Origin: Sporosarcina luteola | GTDB lineage: Bacteria > Bacillota > Bacilli > Bacillales_A > Planococcaceae | Direction: 5' to 3' | Assembly: GCF_007991495.1 (NCBI RefSeq) | Contig: NZ_BJYL01000012.1 | Span: 37,870-101,869, forward strand | Length of the DNA: 64,000 nt | The notes under the pieces: model-generated | The model's database searches: none | What the model saw: only the letters and a program-made list of their open reading frames with translations | Told to the model about the DNA's origin: nothing | In this document: positions 18,653 to 28,169 of the stretch, one piece after another | Layout: each line of letters starts with the position of its first letter | Position numbering within the stretch: the stretch's first letter is position 1 | Position numbers and translations under genes: made by a program

Positions 18653-19638
18653 ATAGCCATTCCTCTTCGAATAGAAATCATTTCGGCGATGATGCTAACT
18701 GCAATTTCTTCAGGTCCTTCTGCACCAATGGAAAGACCGATTGGAGAATTAAGCCATGCTGGAATCGAATTGCCGACTAACCGCATAGTCCTTTTTTTCG
18801 ATCCTAATAAACCTGTATATAATAGTTGTGTGTCTTGCAGTCTACGTACGATTTGCTCATCCACTTGGAAATCATGTGTCATGATGACGACTGAATCGAG
18901 TGGACGGAAATTAATTTGTCTCAGTAACTTGTCTATAGGGCCTATTTTAAACGAAGTCGCCGTTGGGAAATTCACTTTCGTACAAAGTGCTTCTCTCCAA
19001 TCACATATATGAACAGCATAACCGACTGTCGAAGCGAGCTGCGCAAATGGTCTAGCATCTGCACCTGCCCCAAATAGATATAAAGAGGGTTCTGGCCAAA
19101 TCCATTGATGGTAGAAAAGCTCGTCTTCCATGAATTTTTGCTCTGCAACTTGCTGATAGGGCTGCAGGCTTTCATGCACCCGTTCAATCTGTAATGGACC
19201 AACCTTGTGACTTGCAGAACTGAACTGGTACTTATATTCATCCTCCAATGATTGAATGAATTTTACGGGCCTTTTCTGTTGAAGTTCATTATAAAGAAAA
19301 TGCAGGCATTCTTTGAATTCATCATCCACATCCCTTAGCAATACCGTGACAACGCCGTTGCAGCCTGCACCGCGCCCCCATCCTAAATCATCTTCAGCAC
19401 TTAAATCGAATTTACATTGTTTCACTTCACCCGAATGATACAGTTCCTTTGCCCGAATTTGAAGGTCACTTTCAAGACATCCACCGCTCAGTATGCCTAT
19501 TGTTGATCCGTCTTCGAGAAAACACATCCAAGCCCCTTCTTTCCGGTAGGCAGTCCCTTCTACGTGGATGACTTGCGCAAGGACAGCTGCTTGTTCAGTT
19601 TTGGTAATCGTTTCAATCAGTTGTGGAATAAACCCCAT
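18628..19638 (-). CDS. XdhC/CoxI-family maturation factor (PucA-like)
   Basis: A 336-residue cytoplasmic factor that binds sulfurated molybdenum cofactor and hands it to xanthine dehydrogenase-type enzymes. The N-terminal CoxI part has GILSGGCLESDL and WGRGAGCNGVVTVLL; the C-terminal XdhC part is a Rossmann-like domain (YLFGAGADARPFAQLA, VVIMTHDFQVDEQ, YTGLLGSKKRT, IGLSIGAEGPEEIAVSI). ATG 19638 has GAGGTG upstream and is preferred over a TTG one codon earlier. It is divergent from the hydroxylase operon. Confidence 0.92.
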   Translation of the reverse strand: MGFIPQLIETITKTEQAAVLAQVIHVEGTAYRKEGAWMCFLEDGSTIGILSGGCLESDLQIRAKELYHSGEVKQCKFDLSAEDDLGWGRGAGCNGVVTVLLRDVDDEFKECLHFLYNELQQKRPVKFIQSLEDEYKYQFSSASHKVGPLQIERVHESLQPYQQVAEQKFMEDELFYHQWIWPEPSLYLFGAGADARPFAQLASTVGYAVHICDWREALCTKVNFPTATSFKIGPIDKLLRQINFRPLDSVVIMTHDFQVDEQIVRRLQDTQLLYTGLLGSKKRTMRLVGNSIPAWLNSPIGLSIGAEGPEEIAVSIIAEMISIRRGMAICPSLASI

Positions 19639-19790
19639 CAAGCTTCACCTCTGCAATTCATTAATTACGGACAGTTTCAACATGTTGCATCCGGTTTATT
19701 CGAAACCTTTATTATAAATGCCGTCTATCTTGGCTAACATATTTACTAGTTGAGATTGAATTGTTTTCGATCGAAAGGGAGGAATAAGTC

Positions 19791-22148
19791 TTGCAGAATG
19801 GATTTCATAAAACTGTTGGTACTGCAGAACAACGGATTGACGCTATTGAGAAATCTACGGGCAATGTGAAATATCTCGGGGATAAATTAACGAAAGGGAT
19901 GTTGCATGCTAAAGTGGCGACGAGTACGGAAGCCCATGCAATCATCAAATCTATTAATACAATGGAGGCGTGGAAAGTGCCCGGTGTACATGCCATTGTC
20001 ACTGGGGATATGTTTCCGTTTCCAATCGGTCCGATACTTGCTGACCGGCCGCCGCTCGCGTTTAAAAAAGTGCGGTATTACGGGGAGCCGGTAGCGATCA
20101 TTGTAGCGGAGCATCCTTATCAGGCAAAGCAGGCGGCAAGAAAAATCATCGTCGATTATGAACCGCTTCCCATTGTTAATTCGGTAGAGCAAGCTTTTCA
20201 GAAAGACGCGCCGTTAATACATGAACAATCAGGACAATATACAAAAATCATTGATAATGTCTATCCGGTTCCCGGTACAAACATTGCGAGCCACATTAAA
20301 ATTAGAAAAGGGGATTTTGGACAAGCGTGGGCTGCCTGTACGGATACATTCACCGCTACATATTCATTCAATCTATCGGATCACGCAGCAATGGAGACGA
20401 GATCAGCAACGGTTGAAATAAACCCCGATGGCCGGGTCATTGTCCATTCAACGAGCCAATCTCCGTATACGATTAAAAAGATTTTCAATCAATTTTTCAA
20501 TCTGGAAGTCGGGAAAGTCATTGTTCATATCCCCATGTTAGGAGGCGCGTTTGGCGGAAAAGGTGCCGTTCAACTGGAACCTCTCGCCTATTTGGCATCC
20601 AATGCGGTTGGTGGGAAACTTGTAAAATTGCATTTTGAACGAGAGGAAGACATGATGACAGCGCCTTGTCATATCGGCTTCAACGCAACCGTTAAATTAG
20701 GTGTAAATCAAGAAGGAAAACTAATGGCTGGCCAATATACGTTTCTTATTGAAGCGGGAGCTTACTCGGATCAGGCCGCTGGTATCACTCGTGCCGCTGC
20801 ACTAGACTGTACGGGGCCTTACCATATCCCGAATGTCTGGTGTGATTCCTATTGCATGTACACAAATCATCCTTACGCCACTTCATTCAGGGGGTATGGG
20901 CATCCAGAGCTTACATTTGCGATCGAACGGACGATGGATCAATTTGCGAATAAATTGAAGATGGATCCAATCGAATTCCGTTTATTAAATGCCATAAAAC
21001 CTGGGCATACGACTCCTACGCAATCAGTGCTAACTGTAAACAATATTGGAGATGCGGCGAAATGCATAACGCGGGCAAAAGAGTTGATCGAATGGACCAG
21101 TGATCCGGTATCAACAACAAAAGATGGCCTGATTCGGGCAAAAGGAGTAGCACTGTTCTGGAAGACGTCGACTACATCAACGAATGCACAAGCTGGAGCG
21201 ATTCTGCTATTTGAGCCGGACGGTTCAGTAAAATTGAGTTGTGCCGCCGTGGAACTCGGACAAGGGACAAAAACGATACTGGCGCAAATTGCCGCTGAAC
21301 GCTTAAAAATGGATGTCTCTGAAATACATGTGACGATGGAAGTGAACACGCAATATACGCCGCATCAATGGCGTACTGTTGCCAGTAGCACAACTTTTTT
21401 AGCTGGAAATGCTGTATTGGCTGCGGCAGATGATGCGATCAGGCAGTTGAAAAAAATTGGTGCGGTCGCTTTACAATGTTCCGAGGAGGATTTGGAAGTA
21501 GGAAATAGCAGAGTGTATATAAAATCTGATCCAATGAAAGGCATCGCTATAAAAACAATTGCGCTCGGCTACAAATTCCCTGACGGACATACGGTAGGTG
21601 GGCAGGTCATCGGAACCGGCGTCAAGATGCAACGCCAATTGACGACCATGGATAAGGAAACGGGTTTCGGAGATCCGGGTCCTTGGTGGTCTGTCGGTGC
21701 GCAGGGAGTGGAAATCGAATGGGATGAACGCAATTTCACATATAAAATCATCAAGGCGGTAACGGTGATGGATGGTGGGACGATCATTAACCCGATGACC
21801 GCAACACAGCAGATGCGCGGAGGAATTTTTCTAGGTTTAAGCATAGCTAGCGGCGAATCATTCGAATTCAATGAGCAAGGGGTTATTCAAAATCCGGATT
21901 TACGAACATATCAGATGATGCGTATGGGAGATCAGCCGAGTGAATACATTGTGGAATTTATAGAAACACCTAGTGAAGATGGTCCCTTCGGAGCGAGAGG
22001 AATAGGTGAATACGGAGTGATTGGTGCGGCGGCGGCATTAGCCAACAGTCTATCTTCGGCAACAAATGTAGAAATGAATAAGCTGCCACTGACTCCGGAA
22101 ATGATTTGGCGGATGAAAGGAGAAGCCTATGATTCCGTTCAATTTTGA
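19791..22148 (+). CDS. Xanthine dehydrogenase-family molybdopterin-binding (large) subunit
   Basis: A 785-residue catalytic subunit of a molybdenum hydroxylase (xanthine dehydrogenase/aldehyde oxidase/CO dehydrogenase superfamily). Visible are the N-terminal fold with YLGDKLTKGMLHAKV, the GGAFGGKGAVQLEP cofactor loop, the active-site region ATSFRGYGHPELTFAIER, and near the C-terminus GPFGARGIGEYG with the likely catalytic glutamate. The CO dehydrogenase AYRCSFR motif is absent, so CO is not the substrate. A purine or other N-heterocycle is likely, but the sequence does not decide. TTG start with GGGAGGA upstream. The gene order L-M-S differs from pucC-D-E of B. subtilis. Confidence 0.92.
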   Translation: MQNGFHKTVGTAEQRIDAIEKSTGNVKYLGDKLTKGMLHAKVATSTEAHAIIKSINTMEAWKVPGVHAIVTGDMFPFPIGPILADRPPLAFKKVRYYGEPVAIIVAEHPYQAKQAARKIIVDYEPLPIVNSVEQAFQKDAPLIHEQSGQYTKIIDNVYPVPGTNIASHIKIRKGDFGQAWAACTDTFTATYSFNLSDHAAMETRSATVEINPDGRVIVHSTSQSPYTIKKIFNQFFNLEVGKVIVHIPMLGGAFGGKGAVQLEPLAYLASNAVGGKLVKLHFEREEDMMTAPCHIGFNATVKLGVNQEGKLMAGQYTFLIEAGAYSDQAAGITRAAALDCTGPYHIPNVWCDSYCMYTNHPYATSFRGYGHPELTFAIERTMDQFANKLKMDPIEFRLLNAIKPGHTTPTQSVLTVNNIGDAAKCITRAKELIEWTSDPVSTTKDGLIRAKGVALFWKTSTTSTNAQAGAILLFEPDGSVKLSCAAVELGQGTKTILAQIAAERLKMDVSEIHVTMEVNTQYTPHQWRTVASSTTFLAGNAVLAAADDAIRQLKKIGAVALQCSEEDLEVGNSRVYIKSDPMKGIAIKTIALGYKFPDGHTVGGQVIGTGVKMQRQLTTMDKETGFGDPGPWWSVGAQGVEIEWDERNFTYKIIKAVTVMDGGTIINPMTATQQMRGGIFLGLSIASGESFEFNEQGVIQNPDLRTYQMMRMGDQPSEYIVEFIETPSEDGPFGARGIGEYGVIGAAAALANSLSSATNVEMNKLPLTPEMIWRMKGEAYDSVQF

Positions 22149-22959
22149 TTATTTCAAGCCGGATTCCACGGAAGAGGCGATTAAAACGTATACAAGTGAA
22201 TGGAAATTAGGAAAAAAAGTCGTCTATTTCACTGGCGGCACGGAAGTGATTACCTTTTCCCGTGGCGGCAAAATGACTGCTGACGCGGTCATTGATTTGA
22301 AAGGAATTCCTGATTGCACTGTGTTGGAAATGGTTGGAGAAAAACTCATCATCGGAGCCGCCATTACATTAAATCAATTGATTGAATCGGATGTCTTTCC
22401 TTTATTAAGCGAAACGGCCCGCCGCATTGCGGATCATACTTCTCGGAACAAAATAACAATTGGAGGCAATTTGATGAGTAAGCTCAACTATAAGGAGTGT
22501 ATATTGCCCCTTTTAGTAGCTGAAGCTGTCGTTGTCATAGTGGGTCCTAAAGGAATGGAAGAGTTACCGGCAGAAAAACTTGCGTCGGGCATATTGGAAG
22601 AAGGAACATTTCTCACTCAAATAAAAGTGCCGGTTTCGAATCTCAATTTGCCATACACAAGTTTAAAACGAACACGTACTACAAAAGTCGGTTATCCGAT
22701 CGTGAGCTTGGCGGCATTGATAAAAGAGGACCGAATACGGGTGGCATTCAGCGGTCTCGATGAGTATCCATTTCGATCAGCGGTCGTGGAGGCTACTTTG
22801 AATGACCGTACATTGAGTGACGAGCAAAGAATCAGTAAGGCAATCGCTAAATTACCCACATCGATATCCGATGATTTTTTGGCATCGAAAGGCTTTCGCA
22901 AGTTTACACTTGGCATATTATTAACAGAAATGAACACAGTATTGGAGGGGCAGCCATGA
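22129..22959 (+). CDS. Xanthine dehydrogenase-family FAD-binding (medium) subunit
   Basis: A 276-residue FAD-binding PCMH-type subunit passing electrons from the Fe-S centres to the final acceptor. The FAD loops TGGTEVI and TSRNKITIGGNLMS are recognisable, followed by a CO-dehydrogenase-flavoprotein C-terminal domain. The start ATG lies 20 bp inside the large-subunit gene and the stop overlaps the next start by 4 bp (ATGA), so all three subunits are translationally coupled. Confidence 0.92.
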   Translation: MIPFNFDYFKPDSTEEAIKTYTSEWKLGKKVVYFTGGTEVITFSRGGKMTADAVIDLKGIPDCTVLEMVGEKLIIGAAITLNQLIESDVFPLLSETARRIADHTSRNKITIGGNLMSKLNYKECILPLLVAEAVVVIVGPKGMEELPAEKLASGILEEGTFLTQIKVPVSNLNLPYTSLKRTRTTKVGYPIVSLAALIKEDRIRVAFSGLDEYPFRSAVVEATLNDRTLSDEQRISKAIAKLPTSISDDFLASKGFRKFTLGILLTEMNTVLEGQP

Positions 22960-23441
22960 TTATGTCGAACACTAGCAAATATACTGTAATACCGTTGCTT
23001 GTAAATGGTCAGTCACATGATGTAATGGTGCGGTCTGCAGATACATTACTACACACATTACGTGAACAAATAGGGCTGACCGGAGCTAAACATGCTTGTG
23101 GCAACGGTGATTGCGGCGCTTGTACGGTGTTGGTCGACGGCAAGCCGATGCACTCCTGCCTAATGCTTGCAGTAGAGGCCGTATCTGAGGAGATTACGAC
23201 AATTGAAGGATTGAAACATTCAGAGATGCGACAAGCCTTTGTAGAACAATGGGCGATCCAATGCGGTTACTGTACCCCTGGGTTTATTTTAAATTGCCAT
23301 GCACTTGTTAAAGAGCATCCCGATGCTGATGATGAGAAGATTGAGGAATGGTTGCAGTCCAATCTTTGCAGATGCACTGGCTACTATGAGATAAAACAAG
23401 CCGTCAAATTCGTTTTGGAAATGAATAAGAAAAACGGTTAA
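22956..23441 (+). CDS. Xanthine dehydrogenase-family 2Fe-2S (small) subunit
   Basis: A 161-residue electron-transfer subunit with two 2Fe-2S clusters. The plant-ferredoxin-type cluster is held by C48, C53, C56 and C68 (HACGNGDCGAC...SC), and the second cluster by C103, C106, C138 and C140 (QCGYCTPGF ... LCRC). All eight ligands are present. It overlaps the FAD subunit by four bases and is followed by a strong terminator, so it closes the operon. Confidence 0.96.
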   Translation: MIMSNTSKYTVIPLLVNGQSHDVMVRSADTLLHTLREQIGLTGAKHACGNGDCGACTVLVDGKPMHSCLMLAVEAVSEEITTIEGLKHSEMRQAFVEQWAIQCGYCTPGFILNCHALVKEHPDADDEKIEEWLQSNLCRCTGYYEIKQAVKFVLEMNKKNG

Positions 23442-23446
23442 ATGAT

Positions 23447-23491
23447 AAAAGTGAACCCTCAACATATGCCGAGGGTTCACTTTTATTTTTT
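23447..23491. terminator. Terminator after the hydroxylase operon
   Basis: A perfect 14-bp stem AAAAGTGAACCCTC / GAGGGTTCACTTTT followed by ATTTTTT; it also serves the convergent small gene in the other direction. Confidence 0.93.
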
Positions 23492-23809
23492 AAAGCTCTG
23501 ATTGCCCATATTCAACGTTTCAATGAGTTGCAGGGTTTGTGCGGCCTGGTCGATCTGTTTGCGTACTTGTTCAAGCTGTTGCTGAACGGTCGTAGGTGAT
23601 TGAGTGACAGCTTGCGCTTGTGTTTGATTTAACAGCTGGGAAGCTTGTTGAAGTTGTTGTTGCGCTTGTTTCACTGCTTGCGCATCAAATAAGGTATTCA
23701 TCTGCTGAATCGTTTGTGATGCACTTTGAAGTTTCTTGAGAATTTGTTTTTTCTCTCGCTGGAATTGTTCGTCTAGCGCCTCTTGTGCAGTTTTTTGTAC
23801 CAAGTTCAA
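23483..23809 (-). CDS. Gln-rich coiled-coil protein of unknown function
   Basis: A 108-residue, highly helical, glutamine-rich protein (heptad-like Q/L pattern, for example AQQQLQQASQLLNQTQ). No signal peptide or membrane segment. I do not recognise a family; spore or coat-type small proteins and phasin-like proteins have similar composition but no specific motif is seen. The start is either TTG at 23809 or the TTG two codons later, which has better spacing from AAAGGGG. Confidence 0.65.
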   Translation of the reverse strand: MNLVQKTAQEALDEQFQREKKQILKKLQSASQTIQQMNTLFDAQAVKQAQQQLQQASQLLNQTQAQAVTQSPTTVQQQLEQVRKQIDQAAQTLQLIETLNMGNQSFKK

Positions 23810-23931
23810 TTTCCCCTTTCAAATTAGATGCTTTCACTAGTATGTGTTGTAGAATCTTTTATTAATCAGATGATTCATTCATAATCCTTGTATGCAATGA
23901 TATAATTAGGGAAATAAAAAGGGAATGGGGA

Positions 23932-24651
23932 ATGGAATTGGGGAGTAGTTCCAACTCTTTTGAGATGTTTTCCGTAATTCATTTAGCAACAATTCTCGTG
24001 CTGCTATGTCTAATTCTCCTCTTGTTTTTGGGACGGAGGTACATATGCTCACAAACTGATCGGTTAAAATTTTGGGAGCGTTTTGCAGCGATCTCTTTAT
24101 TCGCAATGGAGATTTCCTATCATCTATGGATGAGTAGGACGGGCAGATGGGGAGCGGAAGACTCTTTGCCTCTAGAACTGTGCAGTATTTCGCTGCTAGC
24201 TGCAATCATTTTACTTTGGACTGGAGATCGGCGGTTAGTGGACTTTGTTGTTTTTGCAGGAATCGGAGGCGCCATCCAAGCAGTTATTACGCCTGTCCTT
24301 GATATGAATTTTCCACATTTCCGCTTTTTCCACTTTTTCTACACACATGCCGGGATTATTTTGACCGGTCTCTATTTCGTATGGGTGAAGAACTACAGGC
24401 CGACCTTTAGGGGAGTTCTAAAAACGATGATTGCGGTTAATGCTTTACTGCCGATTATTATGGCGGCCAATTGGTTGTTTGATGGGAATTATATGTTTTT
24501 GCGCATGAAACCTCAAAATGGCAGTTTACTTGACTTCCTCGGACCCTATCCATGGTACATCCTGTCACTGGAAGCGGTAGCCTTTATCATGTTCAGCTTG
24601 ATATGGCTTTTGCTAAGGAAGCGTTCATCCCGTAAAAAGATCGTCTCATAA
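23932..24651 (+). CDS. TIGR02206/YwaF family integral membrane protein
   Basis: A 239-residue polytopic membrane protein with about seven hydrophobic segments. The spacing of residues such as SLPLELCSIS, ITPVLDMNFPHFRFFHFFYTHAGII and LDFLGPYPWYILSLE matches the YwaF/TIGR02206 family, whose role is unknown. A TATAAT at about 23900 may be its -10. Start ATG follows a purine-rich AAGGGAATGGGGA. Confidence 0.8.
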   Translation: MELGSSSNSFEMFSVIHLATILVLLCLILLLFLGRRYICSQTDRLKFWERFAAISLFAMEISYHLWMSRTGRWGAEDSLPLELCSISLLAAIILLWTGDRRLVDFVVFAGIGGAIQAVITPVLDMNFPHFRFFHFFYTHAGIILTGLYFVWVKNYRPTFRGVLKTMIAVNALLPIIMAANWLFDGNYMFLRMKPQNGSLLDFLGPYPWYILSLEAVAFIMFSLIWLLLRKRSSRKKIVS

Positions 24652-24730
24652 AGCGTTTTACACATGGACAATGATTCTATCCGGATGGTATGATTTAGGA
24701 ACTGAACATACTCAAAATAGGAGGGTATTT

Positions 24731-24907
24731 ATGACAACTGAAAAGAAGAAAATCAGTTTGAAGGATGCTGTTAAACAACAGCTGGAAGCGAAGAAAAATA
24801 AAACGACAGCCGGCAAATCGGTTGGAAACTCCATTCAACAAACGCCAAAAATGAAAAGCCAGCAAACGAAAAAAGTGAGCCAATCCCGGAGAAAAATGGG
24901 CGTCTAA
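24731..24907 (+). CDS. Small basic protein, 58 aa
   Basis: A very basic, Lys/Gln/Ser-rich, probably disordered protein (many K, T, Q; ends QSRRKMGV). The ATG at 24731 has AGGAGGG upstream and is far better than the frame's upstream start. It has its own terminator. The family is not recognised; a nucleic-acid-binding role would fit the composition but is only a guess. Confidence 0.65.
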   Translation: MTTEKKKISLKDAVKQQLEAKKNKTTAGKSVGNSIQQTPKMKSQQTKKVSQSRRKMGV

Positions 24908-24911
24908 CCTT

Positions 24912-24947
24912 TCACCTATCCCCTGCATAAGCGGATAGGTGTTTTTT
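24912..24947 (+). terminator. Terminator of the small basic protein gene
   Basis: CACCTATCC / GGATAGGTG stem followed by six T. Confidence 0.9.
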
Positions 24948-25006
24948 CGTTTTCAAGGCATCTCATGATAATATAAGGATAGCTGCCAAGTAGGCAAGCC
25001 TGAATG

Positions 25007-25035
25007 CTGAAAATTGGCGGCTTGTGCCCTATAAT
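25007..25035 (+). promoter_or_regulatory. Probable sigma-A promoter of the mevalonate operon
   Basis: CTGAAA, 17 bp, TATAAT, about 47 bp before the mvk start codon. The -10 is perfect, the -35 matches 4 of 6. Confidence 0.6.
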
Positions 25036-25081
25036 GGATTGTAAACAGCTACGAATTTGATGATAGAAGTGAGGAACATCC

Positions 25082-26023
25082 ATGTCTCAAAAAGCAGAAG
25101 GGAAAGCCCACGGTAAGGTCATTCTAATCGGCGAACATTCCGTCGTTTATGACAAACCTGCGATTGCAATCCCTTTTCCTGTTGTGAATGTCACAGCAAC
25201 GATAGAAGAAAATTATACTGCAAACCATTCAATTTACATTAATAGCAAGTATTATGACGGCTTACTTATAAATGCTCCTGAAGAATTGTCAGGCATTAAA
25301 GCCTGTGTGGAAGAAACATTCTATTTGCTGAATGCCAAACCGAAGAATATATGCATTACAATCAGTTCCACTATTCCGTCCGGCCGTGGTTTAGGTTCCA
25401 GTGCGGCGGTGGCACATGCAATTGTGAGAGCAATTTTCAACCATTTTGATGCGTCTTTATCCAAAGATATTCAAATGCATCTCGTCCAAATAGCCGAGAC
25501 GCATGCGCATGGAAACCCAAGTGGAATTGATATGGAGGCTACTTATAGCGACGCTCCGATATGGTTCCAAAAGGGGAAGAAGACAAAGGCTTTAGAAATC
25601 GGATCGCCATTGCATTTGATCGTTGCAGATTCCGGCCGCTTTGGCGACACCAAAACGGCAGTGGAAAGTATTCGAAGTTTGTATCTCAAACATCCTGGCC
25701 CTACGCGCAGCTCGATTGATTTGCTTGGAGAGTACACTGTTGAATGTGCTCATTCATTATCAACGGGTGACTTGCACCGCATCGGAGAACTTATGAACCT
25801 AGCCCAAATTGAACTTACAAAGCTAGGAGTAAGTGATGACAGACTTGAACAGTTCATTCAGGTTGCAAGGAAAAACGATGCGCTTGGCGCAAAATTGACA
25901 GGGGGCGGGCGAGGAGGTTGCATTTTAGCATTAGCTGAAAATGAACAGCATGCAATTTCTCTTTCCCATGCACTTAAAGAAGCAGGAGCTCCCCGGACGT
26001 GGACAAGTAGATTAGACGGTTGA
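25082..26023 (+). CDS. mvk: Mevalonate kinase
   Basis: A 313-residue GHMP kinase that phosphorylates mevalonate. The N-terminus KAHGKVILIGEHSVVYDKPA and the ATP-binding IPSGRGLGSSAAVAHA loop are characteristic, as is the C-terminal KLTGGGRGGCILAL motif. It is the first gene of a four-gene lower mevalonate operon. Start ATG has GAGGAAC upstream. HMG-CoA synthase and reductase are not in this window. Confidence 0.96.
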   Translation: MSQKAEGKAHGKVILIGEHSVVYDKPAIAIPFPVVNVTATIEENYTANHSIYINSKYYDGLLINAPEELSGIKACVEETFYLLNAKPKNICITISSTIPSGRGLGSSAAVAHAIVRAIFNHFDASLSKDIQMHLVQIAETHAHGNPSGIDMEATYSDAPIWFQKGKKTKALEIGSPLHLIVADSGRFGDTKTAVESIRSLYLKHPGPTRSSIDLLGEYTVECAHSLSTGDLHRIGELMNLAQIELTKLGVSDDRLEQFIQVARKNDALGAKLTGGGRGGCILALAENEQHAISLSHALKEAGAPRTWTSRLDG

Positions 26024-26047
26024 TGAGAAGATAGTGGAGGGATTCAT

Positions 26048-27028
26048 TTGAAGGCGATCGCAAAAGCGCACACAAATATTGCATTGATAAAATATTGGGG
26101 AAAACGAAACGAACAATTGTTCCTGCCTATGAATAACAGCATTTCGATTACGTTAGATCGTTTTTATACTACGACTTCCGTATCGTTTCAAGAGGATTTG
26201 TCATCAGATCGATTCCTCTTGGATGGGGAAGAGGTTGGCGGCAAAGAGCGGCAGAAAATTTCCTCTTTCCTTGATCTAATCCGTAATACCGCGAATAAGC
26301 AGTATTTCGCTGTTATCGATTCAGTGAACCAAGTACCGACCGCTGCGGGATTCGCTTCTTCTGCATCCGGATTCGCTGCGCTAGCTGCTGCAGCGACAAA
26401 GGCAATTGGATTAGATCTTGATGACACGGGGCTTTCAAGACTCGCACGTCAAGGATCTGGCTCTGCTTGCAGATCGATCTATGGCGGATTTGTTGAATGG
26501 AATAAAGGGGAGCGGGCAGACGGTGTCGATTCATTTGCCACTCAAATTTTAGATGAAAATGGATGGAATGTGAGTGTTCTTTCTATCATGGTGGAGGCAA
26601 AGCAGAAAAAAGTGCTGAGTCGGGAAGGCATGAGACGGACTGTGGAAACTTCTCCTTTTTACTCGGGATGGTTGGAGTCGCTCGAAACCGATTTGGTCGG
26701 AACTAGAGAGGCGATCCAGAGACGCGATTTTGAACAATTAGGGATGATTTTGGAGCATAATGCTTTAAAAATGCATGCAACAACGTTAGGCGCAAATCCA
26801 CCTTTTCTTTATTGGACAAATGCTACAGTTGAAGTTATGCAACGAGTACAAGAACTGCGGGAAGTCGGAGTGGAAGCGTACTTCACAATTGACGCGGGAC
26901 CGAATGTGAAAGTAATTTGCCAGCTGAAAGATGAGCAGAAAGTGAAAGAGGGTTTACAATCGCTGAATTGCGTCCAAGACATCTTCCTTTGTCATCCCGG
27001 TCCTGGAATTAGCTATTTGACTACATAA
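26048..27028 (+). CDS. mvaD: Diphosphomevalonate decarboxylase
   Basis: A 326-residue GHMP-fold enzyme that turns mevalonate 5-diphosphate into isopentenyl diphosphate with ATP. Signature blocks are KAHTNIALIKYWGKRN, MNNSISITLD, PTAAGFASSASGFAALA, and GSGSACRSIYGGFVEW; the family's catalytic aspartate is in YFTIDAGPNVK. TTG start with GGAGG upstream; 24 bp after mvk. Confidence 0.97.
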   Translation: MKAIAKAHTNIALIKYWGKRNEQLFLPMNNSISITLDRFYTTTSVSFQEDLSSDRFLLDGEEVGGKERQKISSFLDLIRNTANKQYFAVIDSVNQVPTAAGFASSASGFAALAAAATKAIGLDLDDTGLSRLARQGSGSACRSIYGGFVEWNKGERADGVDSFATQILDENGWNVSVLSIMVEAKQKKVLSREGMRRTVETSPFYSGWLESLETDLVGTREAIQRRDFEQLGMILEHNALKMHATTLGANPPFLYWTNATVEVMQRVQELREVGVEAYFTIDAGPNVKVICQLKDEQKVKEGLQSLNCVQDIFLCHPGPGISYLTT

Positions 27029-27047
27029 GGAAAGGACGTGTCTCCGT

Positions 27048-28169
27048 TTGAGTGCTTCAACCTATCGTATAAGCGTACCTGGAAAGTTATTTATTGCCGG
27101 GGAATACGCCGTGTTAGAACCGGAAGGGCAATGCGTTGTTGCAGCGATCGACCGGTATGTAACTGCCGACATCCGCGAGAGTGATCATAATAACATCCAT
27201 TTGCCTCAGCTTGGATTTTCAGGCGTGACATGGGAGATGATGAATGGACACTTACAATTTAGTGACAACGCGCCTAAACTGACATTCATTCAAAATGCAT
27301 TACGCGTTTGCATGCAATATATAAAGGAATCAAACGTTCGACCGCTGTCTTTTTCTTTATCCATAACGAGTGAACTAGATGATGCCTCAGGTAAAAAGTA
27401 TGGACTTGGTTCGAGTGCGGCGGTAGTTGTGGCAGTCATTTCGTCTGTCTTACAGCTTCACGCGAAGGCTGGCATTGAACCGTCATTGGGTTTGACGTAT
27501 AAGCTCGCATCCATCGCGCATTTCAAGACACAAGGCAACGGATCATGCGCAGATATCGCAGCATCCACGTATGGTGGATGGCTGAACTATAGTGCTTTTG
27601 ATGGTGAATGGCTTCGTGAAGAAATGAGAGATGATAAAAACGTCCGTTCTATCGTCGAGAAAGACTGGCCCAATCTGATGATTTCATCTATAAGTCCTCC
27701 ACCTCATCTGCTTCTGTACGTCGGATGGACGGGAAGTGAAATGTCCACATCACCGATGATCAAGAAAATTCAACAAGTACGAAGCGAACAACCTGCTGTC
27801 TATAAGCATTTTTTCAAGGACAGCCAAACAGCTGTTATATCATTAGTGAAGGCTTTTCGCGATCAGGATGCGACCCATGCGATCCAAAGCCTATCAAATA
27901 ACCGCCAAGCGCTAATGCGGCTAAGCGAAGCTGCATACGCTGACATTGAAACGCCGCTATTGAAAGATTTAATTCAAATAGCAGATCGATATGGAGCGGG
28001 TAAAACATCAGGTGCAGGCGGTGGAGATTGCGGCATCGCATTCGTAACTACTGATGTAAACGTCGGGAATCTACAAAAAGAATGGAAAAAAGCAGGAATC
28101 GAACGGTTGCCAATAAATGTGTCAATGAAGGGCGCGACGGTAAAAAGGAAGGGGGATATTGAAAAATGA
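27048..28169 (+). CDS. pmk: Phosphomevalonate kinase
   Basis: A 373-residue GHMP kinase making mevalonate 5-diphosphate. It begins PGKLFIAGEYAVLEPEGQCVV, has the ATP loop KYGLGSSAAVVVAV, the FKTQGNGSCADIAASTYGGW region, and ends with GAGGGDCGIAF. This matches the bacterial MvaK2 type. TTG start at 27048 with a purine-rich site upstream. The stop overlaps the fni start by four bases. Confidence 0.95.
   Translation: MSASTYRISVPGKLFIAGEYAVLEPEGQCVVAAIDRYVTADIRESDHNNIHLPQLGFSGVTWEMMNGHLQFSDNAPKLTFIQNALRVCMQYIKESNVRPLSFSLSITSELDDASGKKYGLGSSAAVVVAVISSVLQLHAKAGIEPSLGLTYKLASIAHFKTQGNGSCADIAASTYGGWLNYSAFDGEWLREEMRDDKNVRSIVEKDWPNLMISSISPPPHLLLYVGWTGSEMSTSPMIKKIQQVRSEQPAVYKHFFKDSQTAVISLVKAFRDQDATHAIQSLSNNRQALMRLSEAAYADIETPLLKDLIQIADRYGAGKTSGAGGGDCGIAFVTTDVNVGNLQKEWKKAGIERLPINVSMKGATVKRKGDIEK

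Noticed and set aside
19791..23441. CO dehydrogenase
   Set aside because: The large subunit lacks the AYRCSFR active-site motif of true CO dehydrogenase.
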